From: an uncultured Lachnospiraceae bacterium
GTDB taxonomy: Bacteria; Bacillota; Clostridia; Lachnospirales; Lachnospiraceae
Direction: 5' to 3'
DNA length: 64,000 bases
NCBI GenBank assembly: GCA_947172645.1
Contig: CAMWBY010000013.1
Location: 1 to 64,000, forward strand
Made by a program: the position numbers and the translations under genes. Of the stretch, positions 34,129 through 44,726 are shown in pieces (positions within the stretch are counted from its first letter, which is position 1; each line of letters begins with the position of its first letter). Under the pieces are notes generated by a model that was not told the origin of the DNA, ran no database searches, and saw nothing but the letters and a program-made list of their open reading frames with translations.

Positions 34129-34272
34129 AGCCTTAACCTTCCTTGGTAAACAAATTTTTTACAACATCAGTGTACGTTACTTTCCGCCTCCTGTCAAAAA
34201 CATGTTTACTTTTGCAGCCAACGCCTGTATAGTATTTTTGTAGAACGTCAAGTAAGAAAGAGGATTGCTGCT

Positions 34273-34539
34273 ATGTTCCGTTTATGGGCGAAAGAATTCA
34301 AAGATAACCGCATGTTAATGGATACCGTCGTCGAAGACGCGTCCGACGATACCCGCACGCACAAAGTGTTTCATGCTCTGGATGAAGTATGCCATCGATT
34401 TGATTTAGGCAAGCCTCTCTGGCTGGACTCCACTATCCAGGATTTCAAACGCCACGATAAAACCAGGTTCACACAGGATAATTTTATAGAATCTATCGAT
34501 TTCGATTATCTGGAAATCCATGTCATTGAAGAAGACTGA
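34273..34539 (+). CDS. Small conserved protein of unknown function
   Basis: This 88-residue protein has no membrane segment. It is acidic at the C-terminus ('IHVIEED') and contains 'DDTRTHKVFHALDEVCHRFDL' and 'PLWLDSTIQDFKRHDKTRF'. Proteins of this look are common in Lachnospiraceae, but I know of no assigned function. A GAGGATTG site precedes the ATG. It is divergent from the DUF6020 gene and alone on its strand. Confidence 0.7.
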   Translation: MFRLWAKEFKDNRMLMDTVVEDASDDTRTHKVFHALDEVCHRFDLGKPLWLDSTIQDFKRHDKTRFTQDNFIESIDFDYLEIHVIEED

Positions 34540-34638
34540 TTTCAAAAATTGATTTCTTTGAAGCTTTTCAGAATTTACCAAAAAATATTTTTACTGAAAT
34601 TTCTTTTTATCATCCCAGAAATATTATGCATATTTCCG

Positions 34639-34667
34639 TTGACTTTGCATACTTTAAGTAGTAGTAT
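34639..34667 (+). promoter_or_regulatory. Promoter of the hemolysin III gene
   Basis: TTGACT and TAGTAT lie 17 bases apart, about 90 bases before the ATG. The flanking sequence repeats TAGTA/GTAGT several times, which could bind a regulator. Confidence 0.6.
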
Positions 34668-34759
34668 TTTGGTATGTAGTAAGTAGTTTTCAAAACTATG
34701 TTACAAGTTTTTTAAAGCTCTATAGAAATATGGGATTGACAGAAAGAAGGGATTTGTCT

Positions 34760-35410
34760 ATGCAAATTACAATCAGGGAACCCGGAAGCGCTATCACGCA
34801 TTTTATCGGTATGATGATGGCAATCGTGGCCGCAACGCCGCTTATGGTCAAAGCGTCAACGGATGCCGACAGAACCGCTTTTATCGCAATGGCAGTGTTT
34901 ATCGGAAGCATGGTGGCCCTATACGGCGCAAGCGCCATATACCACAGCGTTACCGTCAAGGATAATATACTCAAAATTTTCCGCAAACTGGACCACATGA
35001 TGATTTTCGTGCTGATTGCCGGTTCTTACACGCCGGTCTGCCTGGTCGTCTTAGAGCCTAAGTCCGGTTATGCCCTTCTGGCAGCGGTGTGGGGAATCGC
35101 CATCGCCGGCATGGTTATCAAGGTATGTTGGATTACTTGTCCGAAATGGTTTTCTTCTATACTATATATCGCTATGGGCTGGCTCTGCCTGGCTGTTTTC
35201 GGAACCTTATGGGATACGCTGTCATTGGATGCGTTCCTATGGCTTCTGGCCGGAGGCGTCATCTACACTGTAGGCGGCATAATTTACGCCTTAAAGCTGC
35301 CGCTTTTTAATTCTAAACATAAAAATTTCGGTTCCCACGAAATATTTCATCTTTTCGTGATGGGCGGAAGCGTCTGCCACTTCATATTTATGTATCTGTA
35401 TGTGGCATAG
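34760..35410 (+). CDS. Hemolysin III family (YqfA/PAQR-type) membrane protein
   Basis: A protein of 216 residues with seven hydrophobic helices. It carries the PAQR/hemolysin III marks: 'EPGSAITHFIGMMMA' at the start, 'ALYGASAIYHSV' with the conserved Ser and His, 'KLDHMMIFVLIAGSYTP' with the Asp-His pair, and 'GSHEIFHLFVMGGS' near the end. These residues form the zinc site in eukaryotic relatives. Bacterial members are linked to membrane fluidity or lipid homeostasis; real hemolysis is doubtful. The ATG chosen follows AAGGGA by seven bases. Confidence 0.92.
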   Translation: MQITIREPGSAITHFIGMMMAIVAATPLMVKASTDADRTAFIAMAVFIGSMVALYGASAIYHSVTVKDNILKIFRKLDHMMIFVLIAGSYTPVCLVVLEPKSGYALLAAVWGIAIAGMVIKVCWITCPKWFSSILYIAMGWLCLAVFGTLWDTLSLDAFLWLLAGGVIYTVGGIIYALKLPLFNSKHKNFGSHEIFHLFVMGGSVCHFIFMYLYVA

Positions 35411-35446
35411 GGCTTACAGAATCGGGCATGGAAGGCTCCATAAAAA

Positions 35447-35487
35447 GGACTGTTGTATTGCAGGTTTCCCCTCAACTACAACAGTCC
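35447..35487. terminator. Bidirectional terminator between hemolysin III and galE
   Basis: GGACTGTTGTA pairs with TACAACAGTCC (11 bases, 19-base loop). T-rich runs follow on both sides, so it can end both converging transcripts. Confidence 0.8.
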
Positions 35488-35525
35488 TCTTCTATTTCCT
35501 ATGACTTATGAGTCCGCCCTCTGTC

Positions 35526-36542
35526 TCAGTCATCATAACCGTTAGGGTTATTGCTCTGCCATCTCCAGGAATCGGCACACATCTCTTTGATGCCAAACTG
35601 CGCCTCCCAGCCAAGCTCTCTCTTTGCCTTGTCCGCGTTGGCGTAGCATGTGGCGATGTCCCCGGCACGTCTGTCCTTAATCACGTAAGGAATCTTTACG
35701 CCGTTAGCCTCCTCGAAATTCTTCACGATATCAAGCACGCTGTAGCCTGTGCCTGTGCCCAAATTGTAAATGCAAAGTCCCGCCTTCTCTTCAATCTTCT
35801 TAAGCGCTTTCACATGCCCTAACGCCAGGTCAACCACATGGATATAATCGCGCACGCCTGTGCCGTCGTGGGTATCATAATCGTTTCCGAAGACCCCTAA
35901 CTCTTTCAGCTTGCCAACCGCAACCTGTGTAATGTAAGGCATCAGGTTGTTCGGGATGCCATTCGGGTTCTCACCGATAGTGCCGCTCTTATGGGCGCCG
36001 ATAGGATTGAAATAACGAAGCAGAATCACATTCCATTCCGGGTCAGCCTTCTGCATATCGGAAAGAATCTGCTCCAACATGGATTTCGTCCACCCGTAAG
36101 GGTTCGTACACTGTCCCTTGGGGCATTCCTCCGTAATCGGTATCATTGCCGGGTCTCCATATACCGTCGCGGAAGAGGAGAAAATAATGTTCTTCACACC
36201 GTTCTTGCGCATCACATCTACCAATGTCAACGTACCCGCAATGTTGTTCTCATAATACTCCCAAGGCTTCTGTACAGACTCTCCCACCGCCTTCAGCCCT
36301 GCGAAATGGATACACGAATCAATAGACTCCTGTTTAAAAATCTTCTCCAAAGCTTCTCTGTCCAAGATATCCGCCTTGTAGAATTTCACCGGCTTACCTG
36401 TGATTTTCTCCACTCTCTCAAGTGATTTCTCACTGGAATTAGATAAATTGTCTACAACCACCACGTCATACCCTGCATTTTGCAGCTCAACTACGGTATG
36501 GGAACCGATATAGCCCGCGCCGCCTGTAACCAAAATTGCCAT
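35526..36542 (-). CDS. galE: UDP-glucose 4-epimerase
   Basis: This enzyme interconverts UDP-glucose and UDP-galactose, and possibly the N-acetyl forms. The NAD fold opens with '[20 protein letters not shown]'. The catalytic Ser/Tyr/Lys group lies in '[11 protein letters not shown]' and '[12 protein letters not shown]'. The C-terminus has '[12 protein letters not shown]'. The length, 338 residues, is standard; the longer frame adds an N-terminus that lies across the leader. It follows the pyrophosphorylase gene on the same strand, so the two probably work together in galactose or UDP-sugar metabolism. Confidence 0.95.
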   Translation of the reverse strand: MAILVTGGAGYIGSHTVVELQNAGYDVVVVDNLSNSSEKSLERVEKITGKPVKFYKADILDREALEKIFKQESIDSCIHFAGLKAVGESVQKPWEYYENNIAGTLTLVDVMRKNGVKNIIFSSSATVYGDPAMIPITEECPKGQCTNPYGWTKSMLEQILSDMQKADPEWNVILLRYFNPIGAHKSGTIGENPNGIPNNLMPYITQVAVGKLKELGVFGNDYDTHDGTGVRDYIHVVDLALGHVKALKKIEEKAGLCIYNLGTGTGYSVLDIVKNFEEANGVKIPYVIKDRRAGDIATCYANADKAKRELGWEAQFGIKEMCADSWRWQSNNPNGYDD

Positions 36543-36719
36543 CTCTATACACCTGTCCTTTCTCAATGTAAATATTGTGAAAATGTTAATCAACCTTGCG
36601 CCGCAAATCTTTCTATGCACGCGCGCTGTCTGTTGCTTGACTTATTTATAGTGTACACTCCTGCCATCGTTTCATTCAATAGGATAATGTTACTCAAACC
36701 TGTCAAAATGTTTACAATG

Positions 36720-37946
36720 TTATAATGCAATCCCATTCTCCTGACACAGCTTCCTTGCACTCTCCACGGAATCAATACCTGTCTGGTTCTTAATCGGCGC
36801 AAACTCATACTCCCTGCGCACCTCATAAGGCAGGCAGGAGTCCAACTCATGAATCATGTCCAAAACAAGCTGTTCAAATTTATAGCCGTTTGGGCTTTCC
36901 GGCTTCACCGGCCTGCCATCTTCATCCAGGTATGGAATCTGTTTCTCCACAATATGCAGTGGCAGTTTCTTGGCCTCGATTTCTTCCAAATCTTTTATCT
37001 GGAATAAATAATTCAGGATAACGCCGAAGTTATATGCCGGTTCCCCCTGGGCGTCTTTCGCATTCATCAGCTCTTCCGTCATGTCATAATATTCCACGAT
37101 GGACGGTCTCCCGTCCTCCAGGCACATGGCTCCCACCCTCTCGTCGGGCGCATTCTTTCTCACCACTTTGGCGCCCGCGGCATTACCCGTCGCTATGGTT
37201 GCTCCCACGAAGCAAGGGTCGGCAATGCGCTGCAAAACATTATCCACCGCAAAGACATTCAGCCATTCCACGCCTGCTGCCTTCGCCTTATCCGCCACAC
37301 CCCACTTCATCATAGAAAGGAACCATCCGCCGCTGCCGTTGGGCGATGTAGACATCTTATATTTCTCTTCCATATATACCTTACCGTTGAAATCCGAGGC
37401 AGGCGCCATATCCTGCATGAAAAAAGTCACATAGTCGGGGTTATATCCGAAATAATCTTTTTCTTTAAAAAAAGAAGTCGTCGTCTCATGATTCTTATCG
37501 CTGGTCATCACATAAAGCGGAATCCAAACCTTCGCCTGATTAACCACATCCATAAGGTTCTCTATCAAACGCTGAAAAATAAACACTTCCTTCGTCAGCC
37601 CGATATTGTAAATGCCTTTCGGTTCGTCGGAGCCAAGCCTGGTACCCATGCCGCCCGCAAGGATGACGGCGCCTACCTTGCCTGCCCTGATGGCATCTAA
37701 CCCAATCTTCGTATATTCCTCACGCTTCTCATCGATTTCTTTCAGCTGCATCACTTCAATCGGTGTGATGACCCCTCTCGGATTCAATTCCTCCCTATGC
37801 GCGCATTGGCTAAGAACCTCAAAATCCGTGTTCTCAATCTGCTCCATCAAAGCTTCTTTCTCATAACCGCTCAAGTCCTCATAATATTTCAGAACATGAA
37901 GCTGTCCGTACTTCTCTAATTTGTCATATGCTTCCCGGAATCCCAT
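36720..37946 (-). CDS. Eukaryote-type UDP-sugar pyrophosphorylase (UDPGP family)
   Basis: At 408 residues, it resembles UDP-N-acetylhexosamine/UDP-glucose pyrophosphorylases of eukaryotes rather than bacterial GalU. The nucleotide loop is 'AVILAGGMGTRLGSDEPKG' (about 94-112). Then come 'FFMQDMAPASDFNGK' and the 'GSGGWF' loop, 'NVFAVDNVLQRIADPCFVG' with the metal-binding Asp, and 'VVRKNAPDERVGAMC'. The enzyme joins UTP to a sugar 1-phosphate. The same type is used in the bifidobacterial galacto-N-biose route. With galE directly after it, it likely handles Gal-1-P, Glc-1-P or GlcNAc-1-P; the sequence does not say which. Confidence 0.88.
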   Translation of the reverse strand: MGFREAYDKLEKYGQLHVLKYYEDLSGYEKEALMEQIENTDFEVLSQCAHREELNPRGVITPIEVMQLKEIDEKREEYTKIGLDAIRAGKVGAVILAGGMGTRLGSDEPKGIYNIGLTKEVFIFQRLIENLMDVVNQAKVWIPLYVMTSDKNHETTTSFFKEKDYFGYNPDYVTFFMQDMAPASDFNGKVYMEEKYKMSTSPNGSGGWFLSMMKWGVADKAKAAGVEWLNVFAVDNVLQRIADPCFVGATIATGNAAGAKVVRKNAPDERVGAMCLEDGRPSIVEYYDMTEELMNAKDAQGEPAYNFGVILNYLFQIKDLEEIEAKKLPLHIVEKQIPYLDEDGRPVKPESPNGYKFEQLVLDMIHELDSCLPYEVRREYEFAPIKNQTGIDSVESARKLCQENGIAL

Positions 37947-38068
37947 ATCCTGTTAACGTACTCCTTTCCTGATAGGTATTTCTATAGATATTTTCTATTA
38001 TTCTACCATGAACGCCATTTTATCACAATGTAAATCTACCTGACGTTTCATATTCAAGATAAACAAAA

Positions 38069-38118
38069 CGGAATATGCCTGCCGCATAAACTATATCCAA
38101 CGCGGCAGGCATATTCCG
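38069..38118. terminator. Long terminator hairpin
   Basis: CGGAATATGCCTGCCGC pairs perfectly with GCGGCAGGCATATTCCG over 17 bases, with TTTTG next on the minus strand. It ends the MATE transcript, 27 bases past the stop codon. Confidence 0.85.
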
Positions 38119-38144
38119 CTTTTCATTTTTTGTTTATGGAAATT

Positions 38145-39488
38145 CTACGACTTAGCTAAAATCCGCGCCGTCTTCTTGCGCACATGGAAGAATGCGGGAA
38201 TCAGGAATACATCCGCGAAGACCCACGCCAGCGGATTGGCAAAGCATACCGCGCCAAAGCCGAACGCCGGAACAAGCACAAAACCCGCAATGGCCCTTGC
38301 CACCATCTCAAAGGCGCCCGCAAACACCGCAAGCTTGCTGTATCCCATACCCTGAATCAGGAATCGGATAATGTTAATCAGCGCAAGCGGAAAATAGAAC
38401 AGCGCATTCGTCCTGATAAACCGATAGGCATTCCCCAGGATGACAGTCTCCTCCCCGTCGATAAAAAGAAGAAGCAGCTTGCTTCCCGCCACGTATACCA
38501 TCACCAGGGCAATCAGCGAATAAACCAGTCCAAGTATCGTGCATGCTTTCAATCCTTGGTCCACCCGCTCCATGTCCCCCGCGCCCACATTCTGTCCGCC
38601 ATATGTAGCCATGGTGGACCCCATCGCGTCGAACGGGCACACCATAAGCATACTCAGCTTGTCCGCCGCCGTGACGGCAGCCACGGCATTGGAACCAATC
38701 CCGTTGACCGCGCTTTGCAGTACTACGGCTCCGATTGCGGTGACCGAATACTGTAAGCCCATGGGTATGCCCATGCCGCACAGTTTACCCGCGAAACTAC
38801 GCTCCCACCGCCATTCGCTCTTCTCCAGTTTCAGAATCGTAAACTTCTTATGCATATATGCAAGACAGCATATGCCTGCCACTGCCTGGGATACCACGGT
38901 GGCCACCGCCGCTCCCGCCACTCCCATATGGAAGGCAATGATGCAAAGCAAATCAAGAAAAATATTGAGGATTGCCGCCATCACCAGGAAAATAACCGGC
39001 GTCTTGCTGTCCCCAAGCGAACGCAGAATCGACGCGGTCATATTGTACAGGTATGTAACAGGGATTCCTAAGAAAATAATCACGATATAATCATAGGACA
39101 TATTCATAATATTTTCCGGCGTCTTCATGACCTGCAGAATCGGGCGGCACAGCATAACCACAGCCACTGTCATAACTGCCGCAAAGATACAGGAAAGCCA
39201 CACGCTGTTGCCCACAAACTTGCGCATATTCTCTTCATGCCCTGCGCCGAACTCCTGCGCAATAGGGATGGCAAACCCGCCGCACACACCCATACAGAAT
39301 CCGATAATCATAAAATTGACAGAACCGGTGGCGCCCACCGATGCCAGCGCGTCCACGCCAAGATAGTGCCCTACAATAACGGCGTCCACCATGCTGTAAA
39401 ACTGTTGAAACAAAAGCCCGAACAAAAGCGGGACTGCAAATCCAATAATCAGCCGCATAGGGCTGCCCTTTGTCATATCTTTTTCCAT
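38145..39488 (-). CDS. MATE family efflux transporter (first copy)
   Basis: The 447-residue protein has twelve hydrophobic helices in two six-helix halves, as in MATE antiporters, which use H+ or Na+ to export cationic or other small molecules. Its halves begin near 'LIIGFAVPLLFGLLFQQFYS' and 'GMGIPMGLQYSVTAIGAVVLQ'. The ATG chosen has GGGGAGGAG six bases upstream. A near-perfect cre-like palindrome lies in its leader. It is followed on its strand only by a terminator and preceded by the arabinofuranosidase gene. The substrate is unknown; a sugar role by location is only a guess. Confidence 0.92.
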   Translation of the reverse strand: MEKDMTKGSPMRLIIGFAVPLLFGLLFQQFYSMVDAVIVGHYLGVDALASVGATGSVNFMIIGFCMGVCGGFAIPIAQEFGAGHEENMRKFVGNSVWLSCIFAAVMTVAVVMLCRPILQVMKTPENIMNMSYDYIVIIFLGIPVTYLYNMTASILRSLGDSKTPVIFLVMAAILNIFLDLLCIIAFHMGVAGAAVATVVSQAVAGICCLAYMHKKFTILKLEKSEWRWERSFAGKLCGMGIPMGLQYSVTAIGAVVLQSAVNGIGSNAVAAVTAADKLSMLMVCPFDAMGSTMATYGGQNVGAGDMERVDQGLKACTILGLVYSLIALVMVYVAGSKLLLLFIDGEETVILGNAYRFIRTNALFYFPLALINIIRFLIQGMGYSKLAVFAGAFEMVARAIAGFVLVPAFGFGAVCFANPLAWVFADVFLIPAFFHVRKKTARILAKS

Positions 39489-39533
39489 AATACTCCTCCC
39501 CATTCTTGCTTAACCTGCCAATTCAGGCAGCGC

Positions 39534-39547
39534 AGAAAGCGCTTTCA
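39534..39547 (-). promoter_or_regulatory. cre-like catabolite-control site
   Basis: TGAAAGCGCTTTCT, read on the minus strand, fits the CcpA operator consensus TGNAANCGNNNNCA except for its last base, and its inner 12 bases are a perfect palindrome. It lies 46 bases before the MATE start, so glucose repression is plausible. Confidence 0.5.
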
Positions 39548-39601
39548 CATAAAATATTTATGTTTCCAAATTTGCCCTGACAGCAAAACAAATCGTCAGG
39601 A

Positions 39602-39628
39602 AAGCCCCGGCGCATGCGTCCGGGGCTT
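39602..39628 (-). terminator. Terminator-like hairpin after the arabinofuranosidase gene
   Basis: AAGCCCCGG pairs with CCGGGGCTT around a nine-base loop, about 20 bases past the stop. Only a short T-run (TTT) follows. Confidence 0.6.
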
Positions 39629-39646
39629 ACTTTGGAAGAATGGCAA

Positions 39647-41230
<1,584 letters not shown>

Positions 41231-41253
41231 CTATGCCTTTTCTTCCGTTATAA

Positions 41254-41282
41254 TTGACTTTTTTTCCGATGTTATGTAGTAT
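41254..41282 (+). promoter_or_regulatory. Promoter of the AraC-type regulator gene
   Basis: TTGACT and TAGTAT are 17 bases apart, about 60 bases before the ATG. It uses the same two hexamers as the hemolysin III promoter. Confidence 0.6.
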
Positions 41283-41341
41283 GGGGTGTAAATGCGTTAC
41301 TGCCATCGGCTATATAGCAAAACAGGCGGAGGTGATTTTTT

Positions 41342-42148
41342 ATGTTCCATACAAGCTACTGCGACTACAACCGTTCCAATCTCGACCAGGACATCATTAA
41401 CCGCCCCGAAGGCAGCGGGGACTATCTTTTTCTCTATTTCATGACCCCTATGAAAGTACAAATCGGCGCGAAAAAGACAGTCACGAAGGAAGGCGCTTTC
41501 CTGCTCTATACGCCCGGAGAACCTCAGATTTTCCAGGCAGTAAAACGGTTTAAGAACAGCTTCGTGCATTTTACCTGTGACGACGACGGTTTCTTAGAAG
41601 ATTACAATGTCCCGGCAAACCAAATCGTCTATCTGCCGGACCCCGGCGCCATGAATGCGCTTTTCCGGAAAATCTATGTTGAAAGCGTGGTAAAGCCGGA
41701 TTATTACCAGGAACAAATCGACAAACTGATGCATCAGCTCTTTATCCTTTTTTCCAGGCAGTTACATGCGTACCCGAAGGAGTCCGGTATCCACGCCGAC
41801 CTCTATGAGCAGTTTAAAAAAGCGAGAATCGAAATCCTGACGCATATTGACAGGGATTGGGACGCCGACAATATGGCCGCACTGACCAATCTGGGCACAA
41901 GCCAGTTCTACAATTATTATAAACTTTTCTTTAACAGTTCCCCCAAATCCGAGCTGTTGGACGCCCGCATAGAGCGTTCCAAATATCTCCTGCGGGTGGA
42001 AAAACAACCCGTAGGCCAGGCCGCCCAGCAGGCAGGCTTTGACAATTTGTCGCATTTTACGCGCTACTTCAAGAAAGCCTGCGGCATGACCCCTACAGAG
42101 TATGGGCATATGGAGGAGCCCGAATCATCCGAGAAATCTCCTATATAA
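41342..42148 (+). CDS. AraC family transcriptional regulator
   Basis: The 268-residue protein has an N-terminal sugar-sensing cupin-like domain (about 1-150) and a C-terminal pair of helix-turn-helix motifs. The second HTH region is seen in 'GFDNLSHFTRYFKKACGMTPTEY', the AraC signature. It is divergent from the GH51 gene and likely activates it upon arabinose-containing sugar. MATE copy 2 follows on the same strand after a 200-base gap. Confidence 0.93.
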   Translation: MFHTSYCDYNRSNLDQDIINRPEGSGDYLFLYFMTPMKVQIGAKKTVTKEGAFLLYTPGEPQIFQAVKRFKNSFVHFTCDDDGFLEDYNVPANQIVYLPDPGAMNALFRKIYVESVVKPDYYQEQIDKLMHQLFILFSRQLHAYPKESGIHADLYEQFKKARIEILTHIDRDWDADNMAALTNLGTSQFYNYYKLFFNSSPKSELLDARIERSKYLLRVEKQPVGQAAQQAGFDNLSHFTRYFKKACGMTPTEYGHMEEPESSEKSPI

Positions 42149-42347
42149 CTCGCGGGAGTAAACATACTGCGCCGCGGCCGTCTTACAGGAGCGCCCGGAA
42201 CACGAAAAAAATACAGAATCCACAAAAAATAAGCCTCCAAAACATCATAATATATATTGACAAACCATCCTTTTTCAGCGTATTCTTAGTGACAATGTGT
42301 GAAATATACAAAATGTCATTTTTAAGAAAGAAATGGGGGGTTCTATT

Positions 42348-43709
42348 ATGAAAGACAGATTTTATTCCCAGATTTTGAAACTGGTTGTACCGATTGTCAT
42401 ACAAAATCTGTTGAGCGCTGCCGTCAATTCGGCCGATGTGGTTATGCTCAACTATGTAGGGCAGTCCTCCATCTCCGCCGTATCCCTGGCAGCCAACTAC
42501 GCCAACGTACTGTTCATGGTATTCTACGGCCTGGGAACAGGCGCGACGCTGTTAAGCGCCCAATATTGGGGCAAAAAAGACTTGCAGGCAATCCGCGTAG
42601 TAGAGGGAATCGCACTTCGTTTCTCCGTATTAATCACCCTTATTTTTTCCGGGTTTGCCGCTTTTGCCCCGGAACTGATGATGCGGCTGTTTACTCCGGA
42701 TGCGGAGCTGATTCAGATTGGCGCGGGCTATCTGCGGGTAATGTCAGTGACTTATCTGTGCTGGAGTATTATAGAAATCTATCTTGCGGTACTGCGCAGT
42801 ATCGGCAAGGTGACAGTCTCCATGGTGTTAAACATCCTTGCATTCTCACTCAATATTTTCCTGAATGCGGTATTTATCTTCGGTCTGTTCGGCGCACCGA
42901 AACTGGGAGCTACCGGCGTCGCAATCGCCACCGCCATCTCACGTATCGTGGAACTGGCCGGATGTTTCTTCGTATCCATGGTGCTAAGCAAAGACTTGAA
43001 ACTCAACCTTGCTTACATGTTTATCCGCAATAAGGCATTGTTAAAAGACTTTATCCAACTTTCCCTGCCTGCCCTTGGCAACGACATCTCATGGAGCGTC
43101 GCTTTCTCCATGTATTCGGTTATCTTAGGGCACCTTGGAACCGACGCGGTTGCCGCCAATTCCCTGGTAATCGTTGTCCGCAATTTCGGCACGGTACTCT
43201 GCTTCGGAACCGCCAGCGCAGGAGGCATCCTGCTTGGCAACGTGATGGGCGAAGGGGATATGGAGCGCGCCAAGGAATACGCATCCAAACTAATGAAACT
43301 GACCGTCATCACCGGCGCCATCGGCGGCGTGCTGATTCTGGCTGCCACCCCTTTTGTGATGCATTTCGCATCCTTAAGCGAGACGGCCATGCATTACCTG
43401 AAATACATGCTCCTTATCAATACATACTATGTCATGGGGGCGGCAGTCAATACAACGTTAATCGCAGGCGTATTCCGTTCCGGCGGCGATACCAGATTCG
43501 GGCTTATCTGCGATACGATAGACATGTGGTGCTATGCGGTGCCCCTGGGCTTTATTGCAGCTTTTGTGTTCAAGCTGCCTGTGCTTTGGGTTTACTTCCT
43601 GTTATGTACGGACGAGTTTGTGAAATGGCCTTGGGTTATCAAACGGTACCGCAGCGGGAAATGGCTTAAGAATATTACAAGAGACGATTTGTTTGTACAA
43701 CAAAAGTAA
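42348..43709 (+). CDS. MATE family efflux transporter (second copy)
   Basis: A 453-residue twelve-helix transporter with the MATE start 'ILKLVVPIVIQNLLSAAVNSAD' and second half 'FIQLSLPALGNDISWSVAFSMY'. It is not a close copy of the first MATE; the two belong to different branches by eye. The chosen ATG follows GGGGGG by seven bases. It lies downstream of the AraC gene and has its own gap with no clear promoter. Substrate unknown. Confidence 0.92.
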   Translation: MKDRFYSQILKLVVPIVIQNLLSAAVNSADVVMLNYVGQSSISAVSLAANYANVLFMVFYGLGTGATLLSAQYWGKKDLQAIRVVEGIALRFSVLITLIFSGFAAFAPELMMRLFTPDAELIQIGAGYLRVMSVTYLCWSIIEIYLAVLRSIGKVTVSMVLNILAFSLNIFLNAVFIFGLFGAPKLGATGVAIATAISRIVELAGCFFVSMVLSKDLKLNLAYMFIRNKALLKDFIQLSLPALGNDISWSVAFSMYSVILGHLGTDAVAANSLVIVVRNFGTVLCFGTASAGGILLGNVMGEGDMERAKEYASKLMKLTVITGAIGGVLILAATPFVMHFASLSETAMHYLKYMLLINTYYVMGAAVNTTLIAGVFRSGGDTRFGLICDTIDMWCYAVPLGFIAAFVFKLPVLWVYFLLCTDEFVKWPWVIKRYRSGKWLKNITRDDLFVQQK

Positions 43710-43740
43710 ATTTGCTTCGCAAATTAACTTTGCGAGCTTG

Positions 43741-43774
43741 AAAACACCCCGCGGTTTTACTGCGGGGTGTTTTG
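43741..43774. terminator. Bidirectional terminator between MATE copy 2 and HEPN gene
   Basis: AAAACACCCCGC pairs with GCGGGGTGTTTT, with T- or A-rich flanks on both sides. It can end both the MATE gene and the converging HEPN gene. Confidence 0.85.
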
Positions 43775-43782
43775 TCTGTGAT

Positions 43783-44169
43783 TTAATGTAAATATTCCTC
43801 TATCTTATTCTGAATCAGTCTTGCCGTCTCAACCTGTTCTGCCGCTTTCTCTTTTGAGGCAATATAGAAATCGTCATAGTCACTCTTTTCCCTGAGCTGT
43901 TTTAATGTTGCCAGTCTTCTACCCAATTCTTTCGGAAAAAGTTCCCTCGATACATATTCTTTATTAAAAAAGGCGATGACATCTTTGTGTCTCTTAAAAT
44001 CGACTACACCCAATGCCAACACGGCTTTTATTGCATAAAAAGCCGCATAGTAAGCACGGTTAATCGCGTCCTTGTAAAATCCATCTTTCAGGCAATTCTC
44101 TGCAACCTGTAACGTATCCTTAGATTCCTGCATTCTATATTTGCATAAATCTGCATGTCTGTTATCCAT
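43783..44169 (-). CDS. HEPN-domain toxin of a HEPN/MNT pair
   Basis: The 128-residue protein is all-helical. 'AINRAYYAAFYAIKAVLAL' is the core helix of the HEPN (PF05168) family, and 'REKSDYDDF' is the C-terminal motif where active members hold an R-x4-6-H. Here Tyr stands at the His place, so RNase activity is uncertain; HEPN proteins of this group are often held as non-cutting or weak. Its start overlaps the stop of the nucleotidyltransferase gene by eight bases (ATGGATAA), so translation is coupled. A TTG three codons upstream is too close to the AGGAGGG site. Confidence 0.82.
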   Translation of the reverse strand: MDNRHADLCKYRMQESKDTLQVAENCLKDGFYKDAINRAYYAAFYAIKAVLALGVVDFKRHKDVIAFFNKEYVSRELFPKELGRRLATLKQLREKSDYDDFYIASKEKAAEQVETARLIQNKIEEYLH

Positions 44170-44494
44170 TAAGGACAATACCCTCCTGATTCACGTGGTC
44201 ATAAAATGGCAATACGCCAAGCCAATAATTGAACTGCCCTTCATTCTTGATTACAACGCTGATATCCACACAATATTTCAATTGATAATCAAATGCCAAA
44301 TCAAACACGGCATTCTCAATTTCTTCAATCTCCCTGTCTGTAGATTTGGTCAATATCATAATATCAATATCAGAATTTTCGGTAAAGTCTCCCCGTGCAT
44401 AAGAACCATATAATATGATTTTAGTTAAATTCCCCTCTAAAACTCTTTGCACCTCACGAGAAAACTGCATAATAATATTTTGCTTGTTGTCCAT
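44162..44494 (-). CDS. MNT nucleotidyltransferase antitoxin of a HEPN/MNT pair
   Basis: The 110-residue protein is a minimal nucleotidyltransferase. Its hallmark 'ILYGSYARGDFTENSDIDIMI' matches GSx10DxD with the two metal-binding Asp. In known HEPN/MNT (HepT/MntA) modules, the MNT adds AMP to the HEPN toxin and silences it. Start at 'MDNKQNIIMQF', preceded by GGTGG. It is the first gene of the pair, which lies alone between terminators, as expected for a mobile defence or stabilising module. Confidence 0.85.
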   Translation of the reverse strand: MDNKQNIIMQFSREVQRVLEGNLTKIILYGSYARGDFTENSDIDIMILTKSTDREIEEIENAVFDLAFDYQLKYCVDISVVIKNEGQFNYWLGVLPFYDHVNQEGIVLNG

Positions 44495-44682
44495 AAAACC
44501 ATTCCACCTTCGCCCGATTACCGACAAGACAGTTCACACATATATAAATTCACAATGACGTATGCATACTTCTATCATTAGATTATACCATCCCATATCA
44601 AACCGGCAAGCTCTTCATATGCTATTTTTAATTATATACGCCATCTATTTTTCACAGTCAAGGTGTTTTTATACAAATTATC

Positions 44683-44716
44683 TTTGGCCAACAACACAAT
44701 AGTGTCATTGGCCAAA
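44683..44716 (-). terminator. Terminator-like hairpin after fucI
   Basis: TTTGGCCAATGACAC pairs with GTGTTGTTGGCCAAA on the minus strand, starting 10 bases past the stop codon. The T-run is weak, so it may act mainly as a 3' stabiliser. Confidence 0.6.
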
Positions 44717-44726
44717 AAGATTTTTG

